NCBI GenBank assembly: GCA_026988115.1
Contig: JALSLV010000093.1
Location: 1-43,323 of the forward strand
DNA: 43,323 nucleotides
Source: Lysobacterales bacterium
GTDB lineage: Bacteria; Pseudomonadota; Gammaproteobacteria; Xanthomonadales; Marinicellaceae
Direction: 5' to 3'
In this document: piece after piece, positions 7,738 to 16,757 of the stretch
How the letters are laid out: each line of letters starts with the position of its first letter
Position numbering within the stretch: position 1 is the stretch's first letter
Made by a program: the position numbers and the translations under genes
The notes under the pieces: model-generated
What the model was told of the DNA's origin: nothing
Seen by the model: the letters and a program-made list of their open reading frames with translations, nothing else
Database searches by the model: none

Positions 7738-10020
7738 TTAATTATGCGGATTTGTAATCAGTGTAATAGGTAAGTTTGTACGACTCCAGTTTCCTGATTC
7801 AGTGCCTTGGTAATTAATATCTAAGGTTAACACACCATCATCCAATGTGCCGCCTTTTGAATTAATTGTCATGGATAATAATCCTGCTGAGACAGTGGTT
7901 GCAGCCACAGGAGTTGCATCACGTGCATAACCCGTAAATTCAAGCATATCAAAAGATATTTCATTTCCAACCTCGAAGTTATTTTGCACGCCTTGTGCCC
8001 ATCTTGGTGAACCAGTGGCATCAAAATAATACAAAGTAACCACGACAGTACTGGCGGTTTCTCCTGCAAAGGTTAGTGAAATACCCCAGCCGTCATCATC
8101 GATACCAGCCCACCATTGAGCACCAAAATCATCAGAGGGTGCATTTCCAATAACGTTGGCAATAGGTTCTATGCACCATTCTCCACTTTGGGAGCCTATG
8201 CTCCAATTAGCAACGGCTTGATTATCACCTCGGTTTGATCCATCATTGCAAGCGTTTGATGATGTCGCTGCAGAAGTATTAAAGTCAATTTTTAATGAAC
8301 TAGTTCCTATGCTCGTATCAATTGTATTTGGATTTCCAGCGCCCGTTGGGTCAATGGTAAAATCATGGGTAAAACGCACTAATCCTCCGTTGTTAGGACC
8401 AGTGTTTAAATCAACATTTAAAATTTTATTCTCTAGCGTAGATAAGGAAGTATACCATTCAGGAGTTCCATCGTCTTTATAAGTATAAAATACGGTAAAA
8501 TAAAGACCATCATTGCCTATGGGTTCGATGACAAAGCCATGACCACTTTTAGTTCGATCATAATACATGCCAGCAGGAGGTACGTTAACTGTTGTATTTT
8601 TAGGTCGAGGATCCCAGCCTATATCCCAGAGCATAGGAGTCGCTAGTTGTAAATCTCTTAGGTTTTCATCTTGTATAGGTTCCATTAGTTCACTGTAGGC
8701 ACGGCTTAAATGGGAAACAGAGGATCCTGGATCTAAGGTTGAGGGTGCGTAAAGCTGAACCAATCCCGTGCGTATATGGCTTAAGGTATTATACTCGGAG
8801 GCAGCTGTATCGACAGAGTTCCATAAAAGCCTGCCTACATTTGCCATCGCTTGAGCCCTGAGTTCATCGGTTGCCATCTCGTTTAATGGAGTTAATGTGT
8901 CATCTTGGTTATGTTCAACCAAAAAGCTTGAAAATATATCATTGCGGTTGCAGAGCCTTGTGCCACTGACGTGGGTGACTTCAACCCCTCCAGGGCAAGT
9001 TTGTGTGTTACTTTCATCCGATACTTGAATGGCTGATGAAAAACCAAGTCCGTGAGTCATTTCATGTAGGGCTGTAGAAACAAAGTCAGGGTCATTTGTG
9101 GTGGATGTGCTATTTATGCCATAATACCAGCGAGTAGTGCCAAGCCCTTCATTGGTATCAATCTTGGGGTTAAAATTTATAAGTATCGCATGAGTATCAC
9201 AGCTTCCACCAATAAATTTGCAACCAGGGTTGCCTGATTGTCTTTCAGCTATTGCAATGGGATACCAGGTATCCAGTGTTAAACCAGGGCTATTGAAGAC
9301 AAACGTTCGAGCACCCGCATTGGCAAGTACAGCAGAAGTTTCCGAAGTTTCTAAGTCATTAGGCCAGCAACCTTGAATAATCAGAGGAACGGTAGACTGC
9401 AAATTTTGAGTCATTAATTCGGCAGCTTTTAACACGGCATTTTTACGTTGTTGCCCTCGTGTTGTGCCATTGTTTCCTGAAACGGGAGAAACGGGTGTTT
9501 CATCATTCCAGCCAGCAATGTCGCATGGAGTTCCATTAGGGTTTGCGGTTGTTACTGAACCTAAAATCTTATCTTGATCAAAAATAAACTGTATTTCAGG
9601 TTGTGATAGTGGGTTGCTGTTGTAGGTGGCTGTTAAGTTAATGCTTTCACTTGTAGTATTAAAATTTAATACAGCAATATACCAACGCCCCGCTTTAAGT
9701 GGTTTATTTAATGCCGAAGAAATTATAAAAAATTCATCAGCATCAGCTCCTCCTGAAGAATAATCAGTCTCAGCATTTAAACTTGGAAAATCAGTACCAG
9801 TAAAATCAGAACCATAACGCATAAATAAGTCAAAATCAGAAGTAGCGATTCCATTGTTTATTTCTACTTTTAGGGAGTTTGCATTTGCCGGTATATCAAT
9901 AAAAATATCCGAACTTAGGGATTGACCATTTAAAGAAAAGGTAATCATTTGCCCATTGGTGAGTTCAAGCGCTTGAACAAAACTTGTTAGAAGCACAGAT
10001 AAAAGAATTATTTTTTTCAT
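7738..10020 (-). CDS. Secreted zinc metalloprotease with N-terminal PPC domain and C-terminal repeats
   Basis: This 760-residue protein has a signal peptide (about 1-17). A bacterial pre-peptidase C-terminal-like (PPC) beta domain follows at about 20-135 (..SDFDLFMRYG.., GRWYIAVLN). The catalytic domain (about 160-490) carries zinc motif HEMTHGLGF with His319, Glu320 and His323. The third ligand is not the usual metzincin histidine at +10 and remains unidentified. The C-terminal part (about 500-755) holds two related units, SGHGFVIEP...FYTYKDDGTPEWY and DGWGISLTF...LYYFDATGSPRWA. These resemble repeats common in secreted proteins of Marinicella and xanthomonads. Several cysteines suggest disulfides and an extracellular location. 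It overlaps the upstream small secreted-protein gene by 4 bp. Confidence 0.8.
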   Translation of the reverse strand: MKKIILLSVLLTSFVQALELTNGQMITFSLNGQSLSSDIFIDIPANANSLKVEINNGIATSDFDLFMRYGSDFTGTDFPSLNAETDYSSGGADADEFFIISSALNKPLKAGRWYIAVLNFNTTSESINLTATYNSNPLSQPEIQFIFDQDKILGSVTTANPNGTPCDIAGWNDETPVSPVSGNNGTTRGQQRKNAVLKAAELMTQNLQSTVPLIIQGCWPNDLETSETSAVLANAGARTFVFNSPGLTLDTWYPIAIAERQSGNPGCKFIGGSCDTHAILINFNPKIDTNEGLGTTRWYYGINSTSTTNDPDFVSTALHEMTHGLGFSSAIQVSDESNTQTCPGGVEVTHVSGTRLCNRNDIFSSFLVEHNQDDTLTPLNEMATDELRAQAMANVGRLLWNSVDTAASEYNTLSHIRTGLVQLYAPSTLDPGSSVSHLSRAYSELMEPIQDENLRDLQLATPMLWDIGWDPRPKNTTVNVPPAGMYYDRTKSGHGFVIEPIGNDGLYFTVFYTYKDDGTPEWYTSLSTLENKILNVDLNTGPNNGGLVRFTHDFTIDPTGAGNPNTIDTSIGTSSLKIDFNTSAATSSNACNDGSNRGDNQAVANWSIGSQSGEWCIEPIANVIGNAPSDDFGAQWWAGIDDDGWGISLTFAGETASTVVVTLYYFDATGSPRWAQGVQNNFEVGNEISFDMLEFTGYARDATPVAATTVSAGLLSMTINSKGGTLDDGVLTLDINYQGTESGNWSRTNLPITLITNPHN

Positions 10021-10277
10021 TTTTGCACCCTGTCTAAGTTATGGTTATGCTTCTGCTTGCATTGATACGTATAGGTTCCATCTGCATTTTTTGTCAAAAC
10101 AGTTTGGTGTCGAGTTGGTGCTGGCATTTGCCTTTGCGCCATCGTATTTTTGACCGAAGCCTTATCAACTTGCACAAGTCTAGACTGAACTTGAATTGGA
10201 ATTGGAATCGGTTCATTTGAATTGTTTGCAAAGGATGCAAACGATAAAAGTGAAGTGAGTAAAATTAAAATTTTCAT
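10017..10277 (-). CDS. Small secreted protein of unknown function
   Basis: The 86-residue protein starts with a signal peptide (about 1-17, cleavage near SFA/NNS). The mature part is polar, with a Pro/Ile patch (EPIPIPIQVQ) and a basic His-rich end containing one cysteine (YQCKQKHNHNLDRV). I recognise no family. The stop overlaps the start of the metalloprotease gene (4 bp), so the two are translated together. It could be a propeptide-like partner, an inhibitor or a metal-binding helper of the protease; nothing in the sequence decides this. It lies 24 bp downstream of ppsA. Confidence 0.6.
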   Translation of the reverse strand: MKILILLTSLLSFASFANNSNEPIPIPIQVQSRLVQVDKASVKNTMAQRQMPAPTRHQTVLTKNADGTYTYQCKQKHNHNLDRVQK

Positions 10278-10301
10278 GTGTTTATACCTTTTCTATAATT
10301 T

Positions 10302-12668
10302 TTATTTGTTGGCACTTTTAGCAAGTGCTAACCATGTTTCTACGACAGTATCGGGATTGAGTGAAACACTTTCAATGCCTTGTGCCATTAACCATTGAGC
10401 TAAATCGGGATGATCTGACGGTCCTTGACCACAGATTCCAATGTACTTATTGCGTTTTTTGCAGTTGTAAATTGCCATAGCGAGTAACTTTTTCACTGCG
10501 GCATTGCGTTCGTCGAATAAATCAGCAACTAAACCTGAGTCTCTATCCAAACCTAAGGTCAATTGAGTTAAATCATTAGAACCAATCGAAAACCCATCAA
10601 ATATATCTAAAAACTCATCAGCGAGCAATGCATTTGAGGGCAGTTCGCACATCATAATGATTTTTAAGCCGTTTTCGCCTTGTGTTAGACCAAATTTCTT
10701 CATAATTTGGATAACCTTGCGTCCCTCATCTAATGTCCGCACAAAGGGAACCATTGCCCAAATATTAGTCAGACCCATTTCATCACGGATATATTTCAGG
10801 GCTTTGCATTCTAGCTCAAAGCATTCTTGAAAAGATTCATCAATATAACGTGATGCCCCACGAAAGCCAATCATCGGATTTTCTTCATGAGGTTCATAGG
10901 CTCTTCCACCGATTAAATTGGCATACTCATTGGATTTAAAATCAGATAGACGCACAATCACCGTTTCGGGTGCAAAAGCAGCTCCCAAAGTAGCCATGCC
11001 TTCGGCTAAACGTTTGATGTAATAATCAACTGGGTCACCATAGGCGGCAATCATAGGATCGACTATATCTTTAATGTCTTGTGGTTGTTCAGCGTAATTC
11101 AATAAAACTTTGGGATGAATACCAATCATGCGATTAATAATAAACTCTAACCGTGCTAATCCTATGCCCTTATGTGGGAGCCGAGCAAAATCAAAAGCGC
11201 GATCAGGATTGCCGACATTCATCATTATTTTTAATGGGGCAGGGGGCATTTCATCTAAATTAGTTTTGATGACTTCAAAGTCAATAATTTCGTTGTAAAC
11301 AAAACCGGTATCGCCTTGACTGCATGAAACGGTAACATCAATACCATTGGCAATTTTTTCTGTGGCATCACCGCAACCGACTATAGCAGGTATGCCAAGT
11401 TCGCGCGCGATAATGGCTGCATGACAAGTACGACCGCCACGGTTGGTTACAATGGCAGCGGCTCTTTTCATAATGGGTTCCCAATCAGGGTCGGTCATGT
11501 CGGTCACAAGGACATCACCTGCTTGTATTTCGTCCATTTGTGAGATATTGGTAATCACTTTGGCAACACCTGAGCCAATTTTTTGTCCGATACTGCGCCC
11601 TTCGCAAATGACATTGCCCGAACGTGCTATTTGGTAACGTTCAATTGTTTGAGTATTTTTATCTTGGCTTTTGACGGTTTCGGGTCGTGCCTGAACGATA
11701 TAGAGTTTGCCGTTGTTGCCATCTTTAGCCCATTCTATGTCCATGGCACGACCGTAATGTTTTTCAATAATCATCGCTTGTTTGGCAAGTTCACTGACTT
11801 CTTCATCGGAGATTGAAAAGACTTGTGAACGTTCTTTTTCAATATTCTGTGTGATAACTCCTTCATCTTCACCGTAAACCATTTCGATGTGTTTTGAACC
11901 TAAGTTGCGTTTCAAAACAGCAGGGCGGTTTTCTTCAATATTTTTCTTGTAAACGTAAAACTCATCAGGGTTAACTGCCCCTTGTACCACCATTTCACCT
12001 AATCCATAAGACGAAGTGATAAAGACTACATTTTCAAAACCACTTTCGGTGTCAATAGAAAACATCACTCCACTGGCGGCTAAATCGCTGCGCACCATTT
12101 GTTGAATACCTGCTGACAAATAGACATCATGGTGATCAAAACCTTGATGAACACGGTAAGAAATGGCTCTGTCGTTGTAAAGTGAGGCAAAAACTTCATG
12201 GATTTTTGCTAACACATTCTCTATGCCGCTGACATTTAAAAAAGTTTCTTGTTGCCCTGCAAAAGAGGCATCGGGCAAATCCTCTGCGGTTGCTGATGAA
12301 CGCACAGCAACGGATGCTTGGGCTCCAATGTCTTTTTCCATTTGTGCAAAGGCTTTACGAACCTCTTCATCCAATCGAGGTTGAAAGGGTGTTTTCATTA
12401 CCCATTTGCGGATTTTTTTTCCTGCTTTTGCCAATGCATTGACATCATCCACATCAAGCTTGGCTAATTTTTTATTAATTTTTTCATCCAAACCCGTTTG
12501 ATTTAAAAAATCGATAAAAGCTTGAGAGGTTGTGGCAAAACCACCAGGAACACTAACACCTAACTCACTTAAGTGGGTTATCATTTCACCAAGTGAGGCA
12601 TTTTTGCCGCCAACTCGTGCTAAATCTTTCATGCCAAGTTGGTTAAGTTGTAAAATATATTCAGTCAT
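10302..12668 (-). CDS. ppsA: Phosphoenolpyruvate synthase
   Basis: The 788-residue enzyme converts pyruvate, ATP and water to PEP, AMP and phosphate for gluconeogenesis. The N-terminal ATP-grasp/PPDK domain starts with LARVGGKNASLGEM (about 16-29) and includes VRSSATAEDLPDASFAGQ (about 122-139). The phosphohistidine domain has GGRTCHAAIIARELGIPA with catalytic His416. The regulatory Thr414 two residues before it is conserved. The C-terminal TIM barrel carries the substrate motifs ..GFRGASRY.., CELPSN and GSNDLTQLTLGLDRDS, ending with the catalytic-cysteine loop ICGQGPSDHPDLA. It is divergent from ppsR, the kinase/phosphatase that acts on this threonine. Confidence 0.97.
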   Translation of the reverse strand: MTEYILQLNQLGMKDLARVGGKNASLGEMITHLSELGVSVPGGFATTSQAFIDFLNQTGLDEKINKKLAKLDVDDVNALAKAGKKIRKWVMKTPFQPRLDEEVRKAFAQMEKDIGAQASVAVRSSATAEDLPDASFAGQQETFLNVSGIENVLAKIHEVFASLYNDRAISYRVHQGFDHHDVYLSAGIQQMVRSDLAASGVMFSIDTESGFENVVFITSSYGLGEMVVQGAVNPDEFYVYKKNIEENRPAVLKRNLGSKHIEMVYGEDEGVITQNIEKERSQVFSISDEEVSELAKQAMIIEKHYGRAMDIEWAKDGNNGKLYIVQARPETVKSQDKNTQTIERYQIARSGNVICEGRSIGQKIGSGVAKVITNISQMDEIQAGDVLVTDMTDPDWEPIMKRAAAIVTNRGGRTCHAAIIARELGIPAIVGCGDATEKIANGIDVTVSCSQGDTGFVYNEIIDFEVIKTNLDEMPPAPLKIMMNVGNPDRAFDFARLPHKGIGLARLEFIINRMIGIHPKVLLNYAEQPQDIKDIVDPMIAAYGDPVDYYIKRLAEGMATLGAAFAPETVIVRLSDFKSNEYANLIGGRAYEPHEENPMIGFRGASRYIDESFQECFELECKALKYIRDEMGLTNIWAMVPFVRTLDEGRKVIQIMKKFGLTQGENGLKIIMMCELPSNALLADEFLDIFDGFSIGSNDLTQLTLGLDRDSGLVADLFDERNAAVKKLLAMAIYNCKKRNKYIGICGQGPSDHPDLAQWLMAQGIESVSLNPDTVVETWLALAKSANK

Positions 12669-12742
12669 GCATTGAAACCGAAGTCATAAAAGATTAGTAT
12701 TCTATCATTCACTACGACTTCAAATGTTAGAAAAGTATTAAA

Positions 12743-13558
12743 TTGATAAAAAAATGCACAATATTTTATGTTTCTGATGGTACGGCAATCACAGCCGAAA
12801 CGGTTGGTCATTCATTAATTTCTCAATTTCAAGGCATAAGCTTTAATGAAATCCGTATCCCTTTTGTTGACACTAAAGAAAAAGCGTTAGCAGCTGCTGA
12901 GAAAATCAAAAATGCAAAGCACAAGTGTCAACCATTGGTTATTAATACAGTTGTAGATTTAGAGTTGCGTAAAATCATTCATTCTGGTGGTGGCTTAAAA
13001 CTCGATCCATTTAATCGTTTGTTACGCAAAATTGAAAAAAATTTGGGCATTAAGCGTTCGCCAGGGGTTGGCTTAACTCATGGAATTACCAATTCTAAAG
13101 CTTATGGCAGACGAATTGATGCCACTAATTATGCTTTAACCCACGATGATGGTGTCAGCGTTGATTACGATGATGCTGAAATTATTTTATTGGGCGTTAG
13201 TCGATCGGGTAAAACCCCAACGTGCCTCTATTTAGCATTGCAATACGGTGTTAAAGCGGCTAATTATCCTTTAACAGTCGAAGATTTAGATAAAATGCAA
13301 ATACCGGCACAAATTTTAAAAAATAGACAAAAAATTTATGGCTTGACAATTGATCCCTTTCGATTGTCCCAGATTCGAGCTGAACGCAGACCCAATTCTG
13401 ACTATGCAAAAATGCGTCAATGCCAAAGAGAAGTGTCCGATGCAGAAGCCTTGTTTTTACGCAATGGCATCCAGTATTTATCCACAACACACACCTCTAT
13501 TGAGGAGATTTCAGGAAAAGTCTTGCTAGCTCTTAATTTAACTAATAAACTGCATTAA
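12743..13558 (+). CDS. ppsR: PEP synthase regulatory protein (kinase/pyrophosphorylase, DUF299)
   Basis: The 271-residue protein is the ADP-dependent kinase and phosphate-dependent pyrophosphorylase that switches PpsA off and on by acting on the threonine next to the catalytic histidine. The family opening FYVSDGTAITAETVGHSLISQF and the P-loop GVSRSGKT (about 152-159) are clear. The only start that keeps the conserved N-terminus is TTG at 12743; the nearby ATG at 12754 is out of frame. No strong Shine-Dalgarno precedes it, so translation is probably weak. It is divergent from ppsA with 74 bp between start codons, and its stop overlaps the yqiB start by one base (TAATG). Confidence 0.93.
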   Translation: MIKKCTIFYVSDGTAITAETVGHSLISQFQGISFNEIRIPFVDTKEKALAAAEKIKNAKHKCQPLVINTVVDLELRKIIHSGGGLKLDPFNRLLRKIEKNLGIKRSPGVGLTHGITNSKAYGRRIDATNYALTHDDGVSVDYDDAEIILLGVSRSGKTPTCLYLALQYGVKAANYPLTVEDLDKMQIPAQILKNRQKIYGLTIDPFRLSQIRAERRPNSDYAKMRQCQREVSDAEALFLRNGIQYLSTTHTSIEEISGKVLLALNLTNKLH

Positions 13559-13992
13559 TGCATAATTCACCCTATACCAATCAAAATTGCGAAACAATTC
13601 GGCACGAAGACAACTTTCATTTAATGAAAATGCTCTTACCTGTACACCTGTATCAAGGTGTTTGTTACCAAACAACCTTAACCAATCACCCTGTTGTTCA
13701 AATCAAGGTATCCCAAGCGTTCAAATACACCACTGAAATTGAATTGAAATACATTTTTAAATTTGGCATGAGTGAAAAACTTATTATGCGCAGTTATGAG
13801 GATGCCCAAGTGGCAGAAATTGTTTATTGCACAGATTTTCAACAATTCATTCGTTTGCTTGGCCCAAGGGTTTGCCCCAAAGTCCATTTGAAAACTCGTA
13901 GCAATCTTAATGTCTTCTTGCATAAGTTGTTGAATTTTTTACTGAAATCGGGTTATAACCACAATCATTGGTTTTTACTGTCTTCTAAATAA
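13558..13992 (+). CDS. yqiB: DUF1249 family protein, YqiB-like
   Basis: The 144-residue protein aligns by eye with E. coli YqiB. An N-terminal leucine-rich helix (..NFHLMKMLLP..) is followed by YQ.....HPVVQIKVSQAFKYTTEIEL and the highly conserved MRSYEDAQVAEIVYC block. The end has the ..LHKLLNFLLKSGY.. helix. Its function is unknown; in enterics it is linked to nudF/cpdA. The one-base overlap with ppsR indicates translational coupling, an unusual partner. It is soluble with no signal peptide. The following 87 bp carry the peroxiredoxin promoter. Confidence 0.8.
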   Translation: MHNSPYTNQNCETIRHEDNFHLMKMLLPVHLYQGVCYQTTLTNHPVVQIKVSQAFKYTTEIELKYIFKFGMSEKLIMRSYEDAQVAEIVYCTDFQQFIRLLGPRVCPKVHLKTRSNLNVFLHKLLNFLLKSGYNHNHWFLLSSK

Positions 13993-14015
13993 TAGAACAC
14001 AACAATAGATATTAT

Positions 14016-14048
14016 TTGATAGCATCAATGGTGTTAATCGAGTAAAAT
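14016..14048 (+). promoter_or_regulatory. Possible promoter/operator of the peroxiredoxin gene
   Basis: An inverted repeat TTGAT-N3-ATCAA (14016-14028) lies 15 bp before a -10-like TAAAAT (14043-14048). No good -35 is present at normal spacing, as would fit an activator-dependent promoter. The 3-base spacer is one short of an FNR box, and no OxyR tetrad pattern is evident. A clear AGGAGA ribosome-binding site follows at 14069-14074. Confidence 0.3.
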
Positions 14049-14079
14049 ACTCCTTTTATTCAATTCACAGGAGATTCTT

Positions 14080-14685
14080 ATGGGCGTATTAGTCGGTAGA
14101 AAAGCACCAAATTTAAAGGGTGCAGCTGTTTTAGGTAATGGCGAAATTGTAGATAATTATAACTTCAAAAAAGCAACAGAAGGTAAAAAGAAAGTGGTGT
14201 TCTTTTACCCACTTGATTTCACTTTTGTTTGCCCATCAGAGCTTATTGCATTTGATCACAGGTTAGAAGAGTTCAAAAAGCGCAATGTGGAAGTTGTTGG
14301 TGTTTCAATTGATTCACAATTTACCCACAATGCTTGGAAAAATACACCAATTAATAAAGGTGGAATAGGGCAAGTTGGTTACACATTGTTTGCCGATGTG
14401 ACTCACAAATCGTGTAAAGCTTATGATGTTGAAACGCCAGATGGAGCGGTTGCATTTCGTGGTTCTTTCTTAATTGATGAAGACAATATCGTTAGGCATC
14501 AAGTGATTAATGACTTGCCGCTAGGGCGAAATATTGATGAAATGTTACGTATGGTTGATGCCTTACAGTTTAATCAAGACCACGGTGAAGTGTGTCCTGC
14601 TGGTTGGCAAGATGGTGACAAAGGTATGGATGCATCACCTGATGGCGTTGCCGAGTATTTGGCAGAAGAAGCCGATAAGCTTTAA
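14080..14685 (+). CDS. Typical 2-Cys peroxiredoxin (AhpC/Prx1 type)
   Basis: The 201-residue cytoplasmic enzyme reduces H2O2 and organic peroxides. Peroxidatic Cys51 lies in FYPLDFTFVCPSEL and resolving Cys172 in HGEVCPAGW, giving the typical 2-Cys arrangement between two subunits. FRGSFLIDEDN is the conserved strand before the dimer region. The C-terminal extension after Cys172 (29 residues) is of the kind linked to sensitivity to overoxidation. No ahpF or thioredoxin reductase gene is beside it, so the reductant is unknown. It is a single-gene unit followed by a strong terminator. Confidence 0.94.
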   Translation: MGVLVGRKAPNLKGAAVLGNGEIVDNYNFKKATEGKKKVVFFYPLDFTFVCPSELIAFDHRLEEFKKRNVEVVGVSIDSQFTHNAWKNTPINKGGIGQVGYTLFADVTHKSCKAYDVETPDGAVAFRGSFLIDEDNIVRHQVINDLPLGRNIDEMLRMVDALQFNQDHGEVCPAGWQDGDKGMDASPDGVAEYLAEEADKL

Positions 14686-14705
14686 TGACAAGTTTTTAAT
14701 TTACT

Positions 14706-14738
14706 AAAAATTCCTCGCCTTTTGCGAGGATTTTTTTT
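14706..14738. terminator. Intrinsic terminator between peroxiredoxin and metal ATPase genes
   Basis: Stem TCCTCGC (14712-14718) pairs with GCGAGGA (14724-14730), with a 5-base loop and eight T on the plus side. A shorter A run (14706-14710) on the left allows use from the minus strand too. Confidence 0.85.
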
Positions 14739-14741
14739 GTC

Positions 14742-16757
14742 TTAAGTTTTAAACCTTAATAACCTTAAAGCATTAACCACCACCAGCAAGGTTGAGCCTT
14801 CGTGAATGGCTACGGCTGAACCAATCGAGGCTATGCCGAAAATTGTGGCTGGTACCAGCAGGGCGACAATACCTAAAGATGCCCATAAGTTTTGTTTAAT
14901 AATAGATTTTGCTTTACGACTTAATTCTATTGCAAAAGGTAAATTATCTAATTTATCTGCCATTAGGGCAATATCGGCAGTCTCTAAAGCAACAGCAGAG
15001 CCCGCAGCTCCCATTGCAATTCCTACGGTGCTTTTTGCCATAGCAGGTGCATCATTGACTCCATCGCCAATCATGGCAACTTTGCCTTCTTGTTTTATTA
15101 ATAGTTCAATCGCAGCGACTTTATCCTCAGGCAATAAATTGCCCATTGGGTCGGTTATGCCCAGTTCTTTGGCTATGGTATTTGCCACTTGCTGGTTGTC
15201 GCCGGTAAGCATTATCATGCGTTTGATGCCGATTTCTTTTAATGCTAATAAAGTCGATTGTGCTTCTTCACGTGCCACATCCATAACAGATATGACTCCA
15301 ATATAGTTGTTGTCATAATAGACAATCATTGCCGTATGTCCTTGAGATTCGAGGTTTTCCATAACTTCATTGATAGCTAAAGGGACATCTTCTTTTGTGA
15401 TTTCTTCAAACAAACGACGGTTGCCAATATAGGCTTGTTTGTCTTCTACTATGGCTTTGACACCACGAGCAGTGAGTGCTTGTAAGTCATTGGCTTTAGG
15501 AATGATTGTATCACCTAAAATTTCTTTACCACCATTGACTATGGCAGATGCCAGCGGGTGATCACTGAGTTTTTCAACAGCTACAGCAATTTTGAGTAAC
15601 TCTTTTTGTGAGGTGTTATTTAAAGCAATAGCATTGGTGAGTTTGGGCTTACCTTCGGTTAGTGTTCCTGTTTTGTCAAACGCCAGAGCATTTAAACTGC
15701 CTAAATCTTCCAAAGGTCGACCGCCCTTTATCAACACGCCTTGTTTTGCCGCTCGTGCCACTCCTGCCAATACGGCACTTGGCGTTGAGATGGCTAATGC
15801 ACACGGTGATGCAGCAACCAATACCGCCATTGCCCGATAAAAACTGTCGGCAAAGGGTTCGTCGATTATCAAAAAAGCAAACAATAAAGCCACCACCGTG
15901 AACAATACCGCAGGTACGAAGTATTTTTCAAATTTGTCGGTAAATTGTTGGGTGGGTGACTTTTGTTTTTCCGCATTTTTGACTAACTCAACCAAACGAG
16001 AAAGCGTGCTGTCTTTTGCCAATTTTAGCACCTTGATTTCTAAGGTGCTACTGCCGTTAATAGTGCCTGCAAAGACACGGTTTTCATCATCTAAATTTTC
16101 TAAAGTAGTCGTGGTATTGGTATTATCTATGGGTGATTTACTCACAGCCATGCTTTCACCTGTTATCGGTGCTTGATTGACCGAGCTGCTACCAGCAATA
16201 ACCATGCCATCGGCTGCAATTGTGCTGTTGGGTTTAATAACAATCACATCATTTAACTGCAACTGGTCAATTTCAACTTCACTTATATTGCCATTGGTTT
16301 GTTTGAGCAAAGCGGTAGATGGTGCCAGTTCTGATAAGGCTTGTATCGACTTTCGTGCCTTGTTCATGGCGTATTTTTCTAAAGAGTGACCCAAAGAAAA
16401 TAGAAATAACAACAATGCTCCTTCTTCCCACTTGCCTAAAGCCGCTGCACCTGCTGCTGCCACTAGCATCAAAAAATCAATTTCAAATTTACCACTCTTA
16501 ACCGCTTCATAAGCTTCAATCAGCGTAAAAAAGCCACCCAGAAAAAAGGCAATTATAAACAAACTCAAAGGCAACCATGCAGGGATGGTTGCCATAAATG
16601 AAAGTATTAAACCCGTGAGCCAAAAAACACCGCTGCCAATGGCAAAATATAACTCGGTTTTTTCGTTGCCAAAACCGTGATTGTGCTCATCACTATGCTC
16701 ATTATTGTGTTCATGGTCTTGGTTGTCGTGATTATGATTATGATTCTGTTCACTCAT
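14742..16757 (-). CDS. P1B-4-type heavy-metal ATPase (CzcP/CoaT-like) with His-rich N-terminus
   Basis: This 671-residue inner-membrane pump lacks an HMA domain. It starts instead with a His/Asp/Glu-rich tail (residues 1-30; about ten His) likely to bind metal. Core motifs are TGES in the actuator domain, SPCALAIS in the sixth helix (about residue 317), phosphorylation motif DKTGTLT (about 360), HP motif SDHPLASAI and GDGVNDAPAMA. The last helix has HEGSTLLVVVNALRLL (His652). The SPC plus HEGST pair defines the P1B-4 group, linked in other bacteria to Co2+, Zn2+, Cd2+ or Fe2+ export. The start overlaps the czcA stop by 8 bp, making it the last gene of the efflux operon. Confidence 0.92.
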   Translation of the reverse strand: MSEQNHNHNHDNQDHEHNNEHSDEHNHGFGNEKTELYFAIGSGVFWLTGLILSFMATIPAWLPLSLFIIAFFLGGFFTLIEAYEAVKSGKFEIDFLMLVAAAGAAALGKWEEGALLLFLFSLGHSLEKYAMNKARKSIQALSELAPSTALLKQTNGNISEVEIDQLQLNDVIVIKPNSTIAADGMVIAGSSSVNQAPITGESMAVSKSPIDNTNTTTTLENLDDENRVFAGTINGSSTLEIKVLKLAKDSTLSRLVELVKNAEKQKSPTQQFTDKFEKYFVPAVLFTVVALLFAFLIIDEPFADSFYRAMAVLVAASPCALAISTPSAVLAGVARAAKQGVLIKGGRPLEDLGSLNALAFDKTGTLTEGKPKLTNAIALNNTSQKELLKIAVAVEKLSDHPLASAIVNGGKEILGDTIIPKANDLQALTARGVKAIVEDKQAYIGNRRLFEEITKEDVPLAINEVMENLESQGHTAMIVYYDNNYIGVISVMDVAREEAQSTLLALKEIGIKRMIMLTGDNQQVANTIAKELGITDPMGNLLPEDKVAAIELLIKQEGKVAMIGDGVNDAPAMAKSTVGIAMGAAGSAVALETADIALMADKLDNLPFAIELSRKAKSIIKQNLWASLGIVALLVPATIFGIASIGSAVAIHEGSTLLVVVNALRLLRFKT

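Noticed and set aside
7738-10020. Classical metzincin with HExxHxxGxxH
   Set aside because: The histidine expected at +10 is absent (HEMTHGLGFSS), so only a generic zinc metalloprotease call is supported.
14742-16757. Copper (CopA) or ZntA-type ATPase
   Set aside because: There is no HMA domain and no CPC; the SPC plus HEGST pair points to the P1B-4 group instead.
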